From Lachnospiraceae bacterium (GTDB lineage: Bacteria; Bacillota; Clostridia; Lachnospirales; Lachnospiraceae): a stretch of DNA of 64,000 bases. The notes under the pieces were generated by a model. That model ran no database searches, was not told the origin of the DNA, and worked only from the letters and a program-made list of their open reading frames with translations. The stretch is from assembly GCA_017476665.1 (NCBI GenBank), contig JAFUZJ010000040.1, positions 110,666 to 174,665 on the forward strand. Direction: 5' to 3'. Each line of letters opens with the position of its first letter. Within the stretch, counting starts at the first letter, position 1. Made by a program: the position numbers and the translations under genes. Below are positions 1 to 7,514 of the stretch, one piece after another.

Positions 1-387
1 CTTGGAATACCTGGCCAGTTCCTCCACGATCTCCTGTCCGTAACCGCGATACTCAATCCCTTCAAACATGCCGGCAAGCACACGGGCCGTATCCGCGATA
101 CTCTCTTTCTTGCCGATCTGGGAACCGCTGGGGTCCAGATAGGTGCAGCCCATGCCCAGATCATGCGCCGCCACCTCAAAGGAACAGCGGGTACGGGTGC
201 TGGTCTTTTCAAAGATCAACGCAACATTTTTGCCCCGCAGCGTATCCACGGGAATCCCCTTCTCCTTTTTGTCCTTCAGGTCTGCCGCCAGATCCAGCAG
301 ATAAAGGATCTCCTCCGGGGTAAAATCCAATAATTTCAGGAAATCCCGTCCTTTTAAATTGATATTGCCTTGGTTGATGCCGCTCAT
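1..387 (-). CDS. argF: Ornithine carbamoyltransferase, N-terminal part (runs off the window)
   Basis: Only the first 129 codons are in the window; the gene continues past base 1. The product joins carbamoyl phosphate and ornithine to make citrulline in arginine synthesis. The carbamoyl-phosphate-binding motif STRTR is visible in [15 protein letters not shown] near residue 60, followed by the loop [12 protein letters not shown] near residue 85; both are typical of OTC-type carbamoyltransferases. The ATG at 387 has a modest upstream purine stretch and gives an N-terminus ([17 protein letters not shown]) like that of Firmicutes ArgF/OTC. Catabolic ArcB cannot be excluded from the N-terminus alone. 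Confidence 0.93.
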   Translation of the reverse strand, partial: MSGINQGNINLKGRDFLKLLDFTPEEILYLLDLAADLKDKKEKGIPVDTLRGKNVALIFEKTSTRTRCSFEVAAHDLGMGCTYLDPSGSQIGKKESIADTARVLAGMFEGIEYRGYGQEIVEELARYSK

Positions 388-413
388 ATCTGTCTCCTTA
401 CTCTCTTATCCTG

Positions 414-1334
414 TTATTCCGTCTTGCCTGCCACGGTCTTGATCGCCGCGCCGATGCTGGCAATGCCCTGCAGCTCTGCGGGAAGCAAAATGGTGTTCGC
501 CTTGCCGTCCGCCACCTTCTCAAAGGCTTCCAGGCTCTTTAACTTCAGCACAGCCTCATCTGCACTGGCTTCCTTTAACATTTTCAGACCGTCTGCATGT
601 GCCTGCTGCACCTTCAGGATTGCTTCCGCTTCACCTTCTGCCTCTTTGATCATCTTTTCCTTCTGTGCCTCTGCGCGCAGGATCGCAGACTGTTTCTCAG
701 CCTCTGCACGAAGGATCGCGGATTCTTTTTCACCCTCTGCCTCCAGGATGCGGGCTTTCTTCTCACCTTCCGCACGGGTTACAGCCTCACGTCTCTCACG
801 CTCTGCCTTCATCTGTTTCTCCATGGCATTCTGGATCTCTGCGGGAGGAATAATATTCTTCAGCTCCACACGATTCACCTTGATGCCCCAGGGGTCGGTT
901 GCGATATCCAGTGCCGCACGCATCTTGGTATTGATGATCTCACGGGAGGTCAGCGTCTGATCCAGCTCCAGATCACCGATGATATTACGCAGGGTGGTCG
1001 CTGTCAGGTTCTCGATGGCCATCATCGGATTCTCCACGCCGTAGGTAAACAGCTTGGGGTCTGTGATCTGATAAAACACCACCGTGTCGATATGAACGGA
1101 AGCGTTATCCTTGGTGATCACCGGCTGAGGCGGGAAATCCGCCACCTGTTCCTTCAGGTTCACACGGCGCGCCACTTTATCAATAAACGGCATTTTTAAA
1201 TGAAATCCCACGGACCAGGTTCCCTGGTAAGCGCCAAGACGCTCTACCACCCACGCCTGCGCCTGGGGAACAATCTTGATACAGTTGAAAAACGCCCAGA
1301 TGATAATAACTAAAAGAATAATGATAACCGGCAT
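414..1334 (-). CDS. SPFH/Band 7 (stomatin/QmcA-like) membrane protein
   Basis: 306 residues. An N-terminal membrane segment (residues 2-18, MPVIIILLVIIIWAFF) is followed by a Band 7/SPFH domain (about 20-190, with NLKEQVADFPPQPVITKDN) and an E/A/K-rich coiled coil with repeated AEGEKKARI / AEAEKQSAIL units (about 190-250). Family members form large membrane-bound oligomeric cages linked to membrane-protein quality control and ordered membrane domains. The NfeD-like gene immediately upstream is the classic partner, and the two are probably cotranscribed (88-base gap). The start has AGAGGTG eight bases upstream of ATG. The exact substrate is not visible from sequence. Confidence 0.9.
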   Translation of the reverse strand: MPVIIILLVIIIWAFFNCIKIVPQAQAWVVERLGAYQGTWSVGFHLKMPFIDKVARRVNLKEQVADFPPQPVITKDNASVHIDTVVFYQITDPKLFTYGVENPMMAIENLTATTLRNIIGDLELDQTLTSREIINTKMRAALDIATDPWGIKVNRVELKNIIPPAEIQNAMEKQMKAERERREAVTRAEGEKKARILEAEGEKESAILRAEAEKQSAILRAEAQKEKMIKEAEGEAEAILKVQQAHADGLKMLKEASADEAVLKLKSLEAFEKVADGKANTILLPAELQGIASIGAAIKTVAGKTE

Positions 1335-1422
1335 ATTACACCTCTTTCTGCATGGATACCGCCATGCGCTGCTTATTTTTCAGATTCTCGTTTTCTCTTG
1401 TTCCATCCGGCCCGGATGCCGT

Positions 1423-1875
1423 CTATGCCTGCTGCGCCTGTGCATCCGCCCGCACGATCAGTTTGACACCGTTCACGGCCACAACCTGCACCACAGTGCC
1501 CACCGCCAGGTTCTTATTGTCGTCCTCACTGCGCGCTGTCCACTCCTGACCGCCCACCGTAACCTGACCGATGCCCTGCAGATTGTTTACTTCGCTGATC
1601 ACGATCGCCTGCCGGCCGATCATGCTCTCCACATTGGTGCGCACCCTGTCTTTATTGAAATATTTTACAGCGATCGGACGCGTGAATATCATCAATACGA
1701 TCGACACCACCAAAAATACCAGGATCTGCAGCCACAACGGCAGAGAAACAGCAGAGAGGATCAGAGCCACGATCGCACCACCGGCAAACCAGATACTGGT
1801 CAGACCCAGACTGATGATTTCCACTACAATAGACACAATGAGCACCACAAGCCATAGTATCATCATTTCGCTCAT
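1423..1875 (-). CDS. NfeD-family membrane protein
   Basis: 150 residues. There are three or four hydrophobic segments in the first 70 residues (MILWLVVLIVSIVVEII; IWFAGGAIVALILSAV; LWLQILVFLVVSIVLMIF). The C-terminal soluble half (about 85-145) has the OB-fold pattern of NfeD, with GRQAIVISEVNNLQGIGQV and a closing VVAVNGVKLIVR. This is the short, protease-less NfeD form that accompanies SPFH proteins. Its position just upstream of the SPFH gene on the same strand supports a joint membrane role. The ATG has GGAG about nine bases upstream. Confidence 0.88.
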   Translation of the reverse strand: MSEMMILWLVVLIVSIVVEIISLGLTSIWFAGGAIVALILSAVSLPLWLQILVFLVVSIVLMIFTRPIAVKYFNKDRVRTNVESMIGRQAIVISEVNNLQGIGQVTVGGQEWTARSEDDNKNLAVGTVVQVVAVNGVKLIVRADAQAQQA

Positions 1876-1927
1876 AAAATAATGCTCCTTTCTGAATTTT
1901 TTAAATTTGCTTCTAGTTTACTACAAA

Positions 1928-1962
1928 AATAGAAACAGGGCAACATTCTTCTGTTGCCCTGT
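1928..1962 (-). terminator. Intrinsic terminator after the SleB-type gene
   Basis: Perfect 11-bp arms (ACAGGGCAACA / TGTTGCCCTGT, 1935-1962) with a six-base loop. On the minus strand a broken U-run follows (TTTCTATTTTT). It sits between the hydrolase stop (2014) and the NfeD start (1875), so the SPFH/NfeD pair is separated from the upstream gene. Confidence 0.85.
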
Positions 1963-2013
1963 CGTAAAATTTTATAAAATTTATACTTTTTGTTTTGGCT
2001 CGGCAGGACAATC

Positions 2014-3093
2014 CTAGTAGAACACATGGTTTCCGATCACGATGCCTTCCCTGCCGTCGTTTCGTCTGAAGTGCGTGCAGTCACCCACATTGGATACGCC
2101 GGAAAGCGCTTCTTTCGCAGCCTGCTTGCAGCTCTCGGAAATCTTACCGGATGCATATCTGGCATCCACCTTCCCGTTCATCGCCGGTGTAAACTGACCG
2201 GACGCATAGATTACGCCATGGATTGTGTTGGGATAAGCGCCGCTTCTCACACGGTTCATCACGACCGCTCCTACTGCCACCTGACCCTCGTAACTCTCTC
2301 CGCCGGCCTCACAATAGATCAGCGCCGCCAACAGAAGCTCCGTATCTGCATCCGCGGTCACTTCGCCATAGTTCACATGGCGTTTTGCTTCCTTCTCGGC
2401 TTTCTCTCTGGCCTTGATCTCCTCAATGGTCTCGCCCGTATCAATTTGGAAATCGATCTCTACAAACTCCGCGGATACATAAGCATCTTTGCCCTCGTAA
2501 TCCACGCAGACCCACTCGGCATCCTTATCATAATCACCGACCACATCCAAAACCTCGCCCTTGGGAACAAGCCCATACACGCCGGCATCGGTATTCGCTT
2601 CCTTCCGGACACGGAGCGTCTCGGTATTCACGGTTGCCATGGTACGTCCTACCTCATTTGCCAGTGCCTCTGCTTCCTCGCCGAACAGCAGAAATTCATC
2701 CTTTGCCCAGCCTACCAGCTTGCCGGACTGTAACTTCGTCCAACCGTCCTTGCGCTCCAGGATCACGCCGCCGCAATCCTTGTACAGTTCTCCGGCCTTA
2801 TCTGCAAGCTCCGTTGCCTCGATTCTGACGTTCACGGCACTCTTTACATTGGCCATTACAATATTTGATTTGGTTTCCTCTTCCTCAACCGCTGCCTGTC
2901 TTGCTTTGTAAGTGCTTACATCCGGATAAACGACCGTGGTGGACTCCAAAACAGTTGCCACACCACCATTCATCGCATCCAGATAACTTTTTCCTATGTT
3001 TTTAGCTTCTGCGGTCGTGCCTGCGCCCATCATTACAGTCGTACCAACCAGGATACCTGCAAGTGTGCGGCAGAACCTTCTGCTTCCTGCCAT
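2014..3093 (-). CDS. Secreted cell-wall hydrolase, SleB/CwlJ type with SH3-like domains
   Basis: 359 residues. A signal-peptide-like N-terminus (RRFCRTLAGILVGTTVMMGAGTTAEA) is followed by two bacterial SH3-like stretches (about 80-130, NVRIEATELADKAGELYKDC, and 155-210, ETLRVRKEANTDAGVYGLVPKGE). A C-terminal SleB/CwlJ 'hydrolase_2' domain (about 250-359) has LLAALIYCEAGGESYEGQVAVG and ends in HFRRNDGREGIVIGNHVFY. The conserved Glu in YCEAGGES is the expected catalytic acid of this peptidoglycan-cleaving family. SleB and CwlJ act in spore germination, but many Clostridia carry vegetative SH3-SleB proteins. The sigma-A promoter and WalR-like box in front favour a vegetative wall-remodelling role. 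The ATG has GGAGG nine bases upstream. Confidence 0.87.
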   Translation of the reverse strand: MAGSRRFCRTLAGILVGTTVMMGAGTTAEAKNIGKSYLDAMNGGVATVLESTTVVYPDVSTYKARQAAVEEEETKSNIVMANVKSAVNVRIEATELADKAGELYKDCGGVILERKDGWTKLQSGKLVGWAKDEFLLFGEEAEALANEVGRTMATVNTETLRVRKEANTDAGVYGLVPKGEVLDVVGDYDKDAEWVCVDYEGKDAYVSAEFVEIDFQIDTGETIEEIKAREKAEKEAKRHVNYGEVTADADTELLLAALIYCEAGGESYEGQVAVGAVVMNRVRSGAYPNTIHGVIYASGQFTPAMNGKVDARYASGKISESCKQAAKEALSGVSNVGDCTHFRRNDGREGIVIGNHVFY

Positions 3094-3115
3094 TTCCAGT
3101 TTCCTCCAACTATTT

Positions 3116-3150
3116 TAACATTTTAATAACAAATGTTACGAAATTGTTAA
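3116..3150 (-). promoter_or_regulatory. WalR-like box and inverted repeat in the leader of the hydrolase gene
   Basis: On the plus strand, TGTTAC-N5-TGTTAA occupies 3134-3150. This matches the WalR (YycF) box TGTWAH-N5-TGTWAH known to control wall-hydrolase genes in Bacillus and Staphylococcus. A third TGTTAA follows three bases later (3154-3159). The box overlaps an inverted repeat, TAACATTT-N7-AAATGTTA (3116-3138). Both lie between the predicted transcription start and the ATG at 3093, a position expected for repression. Confidence 0.5.
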
Positions 3151-3170
3151 ATTTGTTAAGATTTTCCTAG

Positions 3171-3199
3171 ATAGTAACAGAAGCATTTTTGTTTGTCAA
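3171..3199 (-). promoter_or_regulatory. Sigma-A promoter of the SleB-type hydrolase gene
   Basis: On the minus strand TTGACA (3194-3199), a 17-base spacer, then TACTAT (3171-3176). The -35 box is perfect and the predicted start is near 3164, giving a leader of about 70 bases. The rest of the 303-base gap to proC is AT-rich and shows no gene. Confidence 0.8.
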
Positions 3200-3347
3200 G
3201 GCATGGATTGTTTCTTTTTTTGTACAATCCGATTAAAAAACAGGCGTATTTTTATTAAAATTCACTATATCTTGTATTTTTTTAAGATGTTACAACTTTT
3301 TTACATGCCACATCTTGTTCCTTGCTTTTTATGAAAAAAATTGGAAT

Positions 3348-3400
3348 TTTTTTTACTGTAATTTATTTACTGTAAATTTATTTACTGTAAATTTATTTAC
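3348..3400. repeat. Tandem 15-bp repeat made of small palindromes
   Basis: About three and a half direct copies of AATTTATTTACTGTA end at the proC stop codon region. Each copy contains the palindrome TTTACTGTAAA. There is no gene on either strand here; it lies about 150-200 bases upstream of the hydrolase promoter and right behind proC. It may be a slippage-prone tandem repeat or a regulator-binding array. Confidence 0.7.
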
Positions 3401-4203
3401 ATATCCCGCGATTTGCAGATGCAGGCCTCCATGGCATCCATCACCGCTGCGCGCATTCCCTTCTCCTCCAGAACCTTCACCGCCTGGATCGTGGTTCCGC
3501 CGGGCGAGCAGACCATATCCTTCAGCTCTCCGGGATGTCTGCCGGTCTCCAGGACCATCTTTGCACTGCCTAACACCGCCTGCGCCGCAAATTCATAGGC
3601 CTGCTTTCTGGGCATGCCTTCCGCCACCGCTTCATCCGCCATGGCCTCTATAAACAGGAAAACATAAGCAGGCGAGCTTCCGGATACTCCCGTGACCACA
3701 TCCATCAGCCGCTCCGGCACTTCATGGGCAGTGCCGAATGCCCGCAGCAGTTCCATTACCTGCGCCAGTTCCGCCTCAGAGACCTTTTCATCCGCACAGA
3801 CGCCGGTACAGCCCTCCAGAACCAAAGCCGGTGTATTCGGCATGCAGCGAATGATCGGACAATCCGCTCTGTTAAATGCTCTCTTCAGGTAATCGAGGCT
3901 TCGGCCAGCCACAATACTCACGATCACAGTCCCTGTGCGCATAGCGGCCCGGATCTGTGCGATCACTTCCTCCAAAAAGACCGGCTTCACCGCCAGGAAC
4001 AGAATATCCGCCTCTGCCGCCACATCAGCATTGCTTTCTGCAATCTGGATTCCAAATTTATCCTGTATCTTTTCCTCCGTGCCGTCAGTCCGCGCCTTTC
4101 CGATGATATTCTCCGGACGGATCATATTTTTCTTCAACATTCCGCCGATCATGGCCGTTGCCATATTTCCCAGGCCGATAAAGCCTATTTTTTTGTCTGT
4201 CAT
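3397..4203 (-). CDS. proC: Pyrroline-5-carboxylate reductase
   Basis: 268 residues, the usual ProC length. It reduces pyrroline-5-carboxylate to proline with NAD(P)H. The N-terminal dinucleotide motif is KIGFIGLGNMATAMIGG (about 5-21). The C-terminal dimerisation/substrate domain carries the ProC signature around DMVCSPGGTTIQAVKVLEEKG (about 225-245). I place the start at the ATG at 4203, which has AGGAGG seven bases upstream; a GTG at 4221 is in frame but would put that ribosome site inside the gene. Confidence 0.95.
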   Translation of the reverse strand: MTDKKIGFIGLGNMATAMIGGMLKKNMIRPENIIGKARTDGTEEKIQDKFGIQIAESNADVAAEADILFLAVKPVFLEEVIAQIRAAMRTGTVIVSIVAGRSLDYLKRAFNRADCPIIRCMPNTPALVLEGCTGVCADEKVSEAELAQVMELLRAFGTAHEVPERLMDVVTGVSGSSPAYVFLFIEAMADEAVAEGMPRKQAYEFAAQAVLGSAKMVLETGRHPGELKDMVCSPGGTTIQAVKVLEEKGMRAAVMDAMEACICKSRDM

Positions 4204-4278
4204 TTTCTGTCCTCCTGTCACTGTTCTCTCTGATCCTTATTGGTTTTTACAACTCTTATGGTAAACTCTTATGGTGAC

Positions 4279-5064
4279 TCATCGCGCCCGCTGCCTGTGC
4301 GCCTCGTACATCAAAAGCGCCGCAGCCACCGAAGCGTTCAGCGATTCCAGCTTTCCCTCCATGGGAATCTTCAGATAAGCAGTCGCTGCCTGCGCCAGTT
4401 CTTCGGTCAGTCCGTTCCCCTCATTTCCGATCAGGAATGCCGTGGGTTCCCTGAAGTCAAAACTGTCATAGTACGTTTTTCCTTGCAGATGCGCCGCGTA
4501 AGTTCTCACGCCGTGTTCCTGTAATATCTCCAGCGTATGCAACAGATTTTCTTCATATAAAAAAGGCACTCTGTAAACGGAACCCATTGTAGACCGAATC
4601 ACTTTCGGATTAAAGAGATCCACCGTGTTACTGCTCATGATCACGGCAGTCACGCCGGCCCCTTCCGCCGTCCGCAGGATCGTGCCCAGATTACCCGGGT
4701 CCTGCAGATTCTCCAACACCACAAACAAAAGCGGTTGTTCCCCGTCTCTGCCATTCCGCAGGATCTCTTGCAGATCATAGGACGGCTGCCTTAAAACAGC
4801 CAGGATCCCCTGCGGTGTCTGCGTGTCCGACATCTTGCGGAACACTTCCTCCGAAACCTCCTCGTATCCCACCCGGGCAAGCTTGTCTCCGCAAGCTCCG
4901 GCAAATCCCTCAGAGACATACACTTCCCTGATCAGCTCCTCCGGGGCCTCCTCAAACATCTTTGGCCCCTCTGCGATAAACACCTTATCCCTGCGTCTCT
5001 CCTTCGCCTTGGTCTGCCACTGCAGCACCTGCTTCACCCGCGGGTTAGACATACTTGTGATCAT
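4279..5064 (-). CDS. TrmH/SpoU-family RNA 2'-O-methyltransferase
   Basis: 261 residues. An N-terminal substrate-binding part (ITSMSNPRVKQVLQWQTKAKERRR; 'FIAEGPKMFEEA') precedes the SPOUT catalytic domain. The three SpoU motifs are all present: NLQDPGNLGTILRTAEGAGV (about 133-152), LIGNEGNGLTEE (about 210-221) and IPMEGKLESLNASVAAALLMYE (about 233-254). Such enzymes methylate 23S rRNA or tRNA ribose using SAM; the target nucleotide cannot be told here. It is the gene before proC on the minus strand, with a 75-base gap containing a duplicated AACTCTTATGGT. Confidence 0.92.
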   Translation of the reverse strand: MITSMSNPRVKQVLQWQTKAKERRRDKVFIAEGPKMFEEAPEELIREVYVSEGFAGACGDKLARVGYEEVSEEVFRKMSDTQTPQGILAVLRQPSYDLQEILRNGRDGEQPLLFVVLENLQDPGNLGTILRTAEGAGVTAVIMSSNTVDLFNPKVIRSTMGSVYRVPFLYEENLLHTLEILQEHGVRTYAAHLQGKTYYDSFDFREPTAFLIGNEGNGLTEELAQAATAYLKIPMEGKLESLNASVAAALLMYEAHRQRAR

Positions 5065-5113
5065 CTTTTCCTACCGCTCCCATCTACATCATATCTCAAC
5101 CCTCAGCCTACGC

Positions 5114-6346
5114 TTACCGGTTTCTCCAATATTCCTCATATTCTTTCATCCAAGTGTCCCATTCCCTTTTATCCAACAGAAAATATCTCCAACCGCCTTC
5201 CGACATAGCATTGTATGCTTCTGCGCCCTCAGACAACAGATCCACAGAGACCACATTACTTTCACCGTCCCATACAGTGGGCAGCCAAACCATCCCTTCC
5301 TCCTGATGATCGTAGCTGGACCTACCTATTCCCGGCACAAATCCCCCTTTTTGCAGCAAGGTCTCGTCAAACTCCACCGTCAAAACCGCTTCTGTGCCTT
5401 GCTTGGGAATCCTGTAAATTTCAAAAGGCTGATCCACATACCCCGGTATAGCGTCTTCGTGAGACTGCGGGGAGATACAACGCACCGAAAAGCCATATCG
5501 GTTCTCCTGATACGGCGCCGTCACCTCCACCGACACCCGATACCGCTCCGCTGCATCGCTTCTGGTATATCGAAAAAGCGCATCATATACTAACGGATCC
5601 GTTCCATATGTGTACAACTCATCACTGTCCCACATCCCATCTCCGTCACTGTCACCGGGCGAGGTTTCGTACACCTGAAACCATGCCAACATGCAGTAAA
5701 GCACGGACATAAACACCAGATATCCTAAAATCACCCTCTCCGATACTGCCCGGTAAGAGTGCTTCATGCGATATCTGTGCACCACTTCCACCCGCCGCAG
5801 GATTGGAAAATCCGGCGTCTGATTGTGTCCGGTATGTTTTCCTCCTGTTTCACCGGCCCGCTTCTCCTCTTTGGTCATCTGTCGGTCCGCCGTCTGAAAC
5901 CCGTTTGCGTAGCAGTGCCTGCCCCAGGTATAGACCTCACAGGCAGTGCCGTATAGATAATTTAAAAACTCATACCGGTAAGCAGGCGTCGTGTATTCCG
6001 TCCCGTTTTGGTCCGTCACCACCAACTGGCATTTCCACTCGCACCAATTGAGCAACGCCCGCTTCCAGATGACTTTTGTAATCTGTCCGCTGTGATAAGT
6101 ACCTGCCTCCACAATGTGTTTTCCCAACCACCGCACATACAGATGCCCACCGATGGCAAAAAAAGTCAGGATCACCAGCGCTATGAAAAACTTCATTCCC
6201 TTTCCCCGCAGGATATATGCATAGCTGTATTCCTGAAAAAAAGGGTGCAACAATACAACCGCCGCCCCGTACACAAGGCTTAGGACAGACAGGCAGATCG
6301 GTATCCATATTAACCGCTCCCTGGCAGGCAGTAGATGTTTTTTCAC
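5114..6346 (-). CDS. Membrane protein with thrombospondin type-3-like calcium motif, unknown role
   Basis: 410 residues from a GTG at 6346, chosen because TGAGGT lies eight bases upstream; an in-frame ATG at 6439 has no clear site. Hydrophobic segments lie near residues 12-35, 55-75 and 205-225. Directly after the third segment is DSDGDGMWDSDELYTYGTDP (about 230-249), a type-3 thrombospondin/EF-hand-like calcium loop. A roughly 160-residue outer C-terminal domain follows. The part between the second and third segments is basic and probably cytoplasmic. I do not recognise a family. The gene lies between pfkA and the methyltransferase gene with 50-100-base gaps. Confidence 0.72.
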   Translation of the reverse strand: MKKHLLPARERLIWIPICLSVLSLVYGAAVVLLHPFFQEYSYAYILRGKGMKFFIALVILTFFAIGGHLYVRWLGKHIVEAGTYHSGQITKVIWKRALLNWCEWKCQLVVTDQNGTEYTTPAYRYEFLNYLYGTACEVYTWGRHCYANGFQTADRQMTKEEKRAGETGGKHTGHNQTPDFPILRRVEVVHRYRMKHSYRAVSERVILGYLVFMSVLYCMLAWFQVYETSPGDSDGDGMWDSDELYTYGTDPLVYDALFRYTRSDAAERYRVSVEVTAPYQENRYGFSVRCISPQSHEDAIPGYVDQPFEIYRIPKQGTEAVLTVEFDETLLQKGGFVPGIGRSSYDHQEEGMVWLPTVWDGESNVVSVDLLSEGAEAYNAMSEGGWRYFLLDKREWDTWMKEYEEYWRNR

Positions 6347-6444
6347 AGATGTTACCTCATAACAGTCCTTATAGCACAAACAGGGGGCACATCTCCGCGA
6401 TATACCTCCTGCCTGATTCAGAAAAATGTCCCGAAACATACTTC

Positions 6445-7431
6445 TTAGTAGGACAACAGATGCGCCACCTCAAACTGGTACTCATTGATGCCTTTCACCA
6501 TATTCAAAGCTTCCTCAATGTCATAATCTACAAACTCGCCCTTGCTGAAGCCCACCACACGATTGGTTTTGCCTTGCAACAGAATATCCACCGCATAGGC
6601 ACCCATGATGGACGCATAATAGCGGTCTTTCGCCGTGGGCTGACCGCCGCGCTGCATGTAACCAAGAATGGTGGCTCTGGTCTCAATACCTGTCGCCGCC
6701 TCGATCCTGCGCGCCATGGACACGGAATGTCCGATGCCCTCCGCATTGATCACGATATGATGAGTCTTGCCGCGTCGGCGGTTGGCAATGATATTGTTGA
6801 TGATGTTCTGCTCATTAAAATCATATTTCTCCGGGATCAGAATATCCTCCGCTCCGTTGGCGATACCGCACCAGAGCGCGATATAACCGGCATTCCGCCC
6901 CATGACCTCGATCACACTGCATCTCTCGTGGGAAGCGGATGTATCCTTTACCTTGTCAATAGCCTGCATGGCCGTATTCACCGCGGTATCAAAACCAATA
7001 GTATACTCCGTACACGCAATATCCAGATCGATGGTTCCCGGAAGTCCGATGGTGTTGATTCCGTTTCTGGAAAGCGCCTGTGCGCCGCGGTAAGAGCCGT
7101 CACCGCCGATCACGACCATACCGTCAATGCCGTGCTTTTTGCAGATTTCAGCGCCCTTCTTCTGTCCTTCCGGCGTCTTGAACTCCATGCTCCGCGCCGT
7201 TCCCAGTACGGTACCTCCACGCTGGATAATATCAGATACGTCCTTCGTACCCATATCTATAATCTCTTCATTCAAAAGACCCTGATAACCTTTTTTGATG
7301 CCCTTTACCTTTAAACCACGAGCGATCGCCATACGTACCACCGCGCGGATCGCCGCATTCATGCCCGGTGCATCGCCGCCGCTGGTCAGCACACCGATAG
7401 TCTTAATCTCTTTGTTGGTCTCCTCTGCCAT
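6445..7431 (-). CDS. pfkA: ATP-dependent 6-phosphofructokinase
   Basis: 328 residues. It phosphorylates fructose 6-phosphate, the committed step of glycolysis. The P-loop-like LTSGGDAPGMNAAIR is near residue 15. GGDGS (near 107) has Gly at the position that distinguishes ATP enzymes from PPi enzymes (GGDDS). The catalytic motif reads GTIDLDIACTEYTIGFDTA; the Thr and both Asp of the TIDxD core are kept, but the middle residue is Leu where GTIDND is usual. The ATG at 7431 has GGAGGAG upstream. dnaE lies 83 bases upstream on the same strand, so the two are probably cotranscribed, an order common in Firmicutes. Confidence 0.95.
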   Translation of the reverse strand: MAEETNKEIKTIGVLTSGGDAPGMNAAIRAVVRMAIARGLKVKGIKKGYQGLLNEEIIDMGTKDVSDIIQRGGTVLGTARSMEFKTPEGQKKGAEICKKHGIDGMVVIGGDGSYRGAQALSRNGINTIGLPGTIDLDIACTEYTIGFDTAVNTAMQAIDKVKDTSASHERCSVIEVMGRNAGYIALWCGIANGAEDILIPEKYDFNEQNIINNIIANRRRGKTHHIVINAEGIGHSVSMARRIEAATGIETRATILGYMQRGGQPTAKDRYYASIMGAYAVDILLQGKTNRVVGFSKGEFVDYDIEEALNMVKGINEYQFEVAHLLSY

Positions 7432-7514
7432 ATTATCTCCTCCAAGTACCGTTCTTTCGTCGTTCAAAATCATTCTATATTTTAATCCAATTTTGAGCGG
7501 TTTTCAATACATTC

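Noticed and set aside
3348-3400. CRISPR array
   Set aside because: Repeats are only 15 bp, directly tandem with no spacers, and no cas genes are present.
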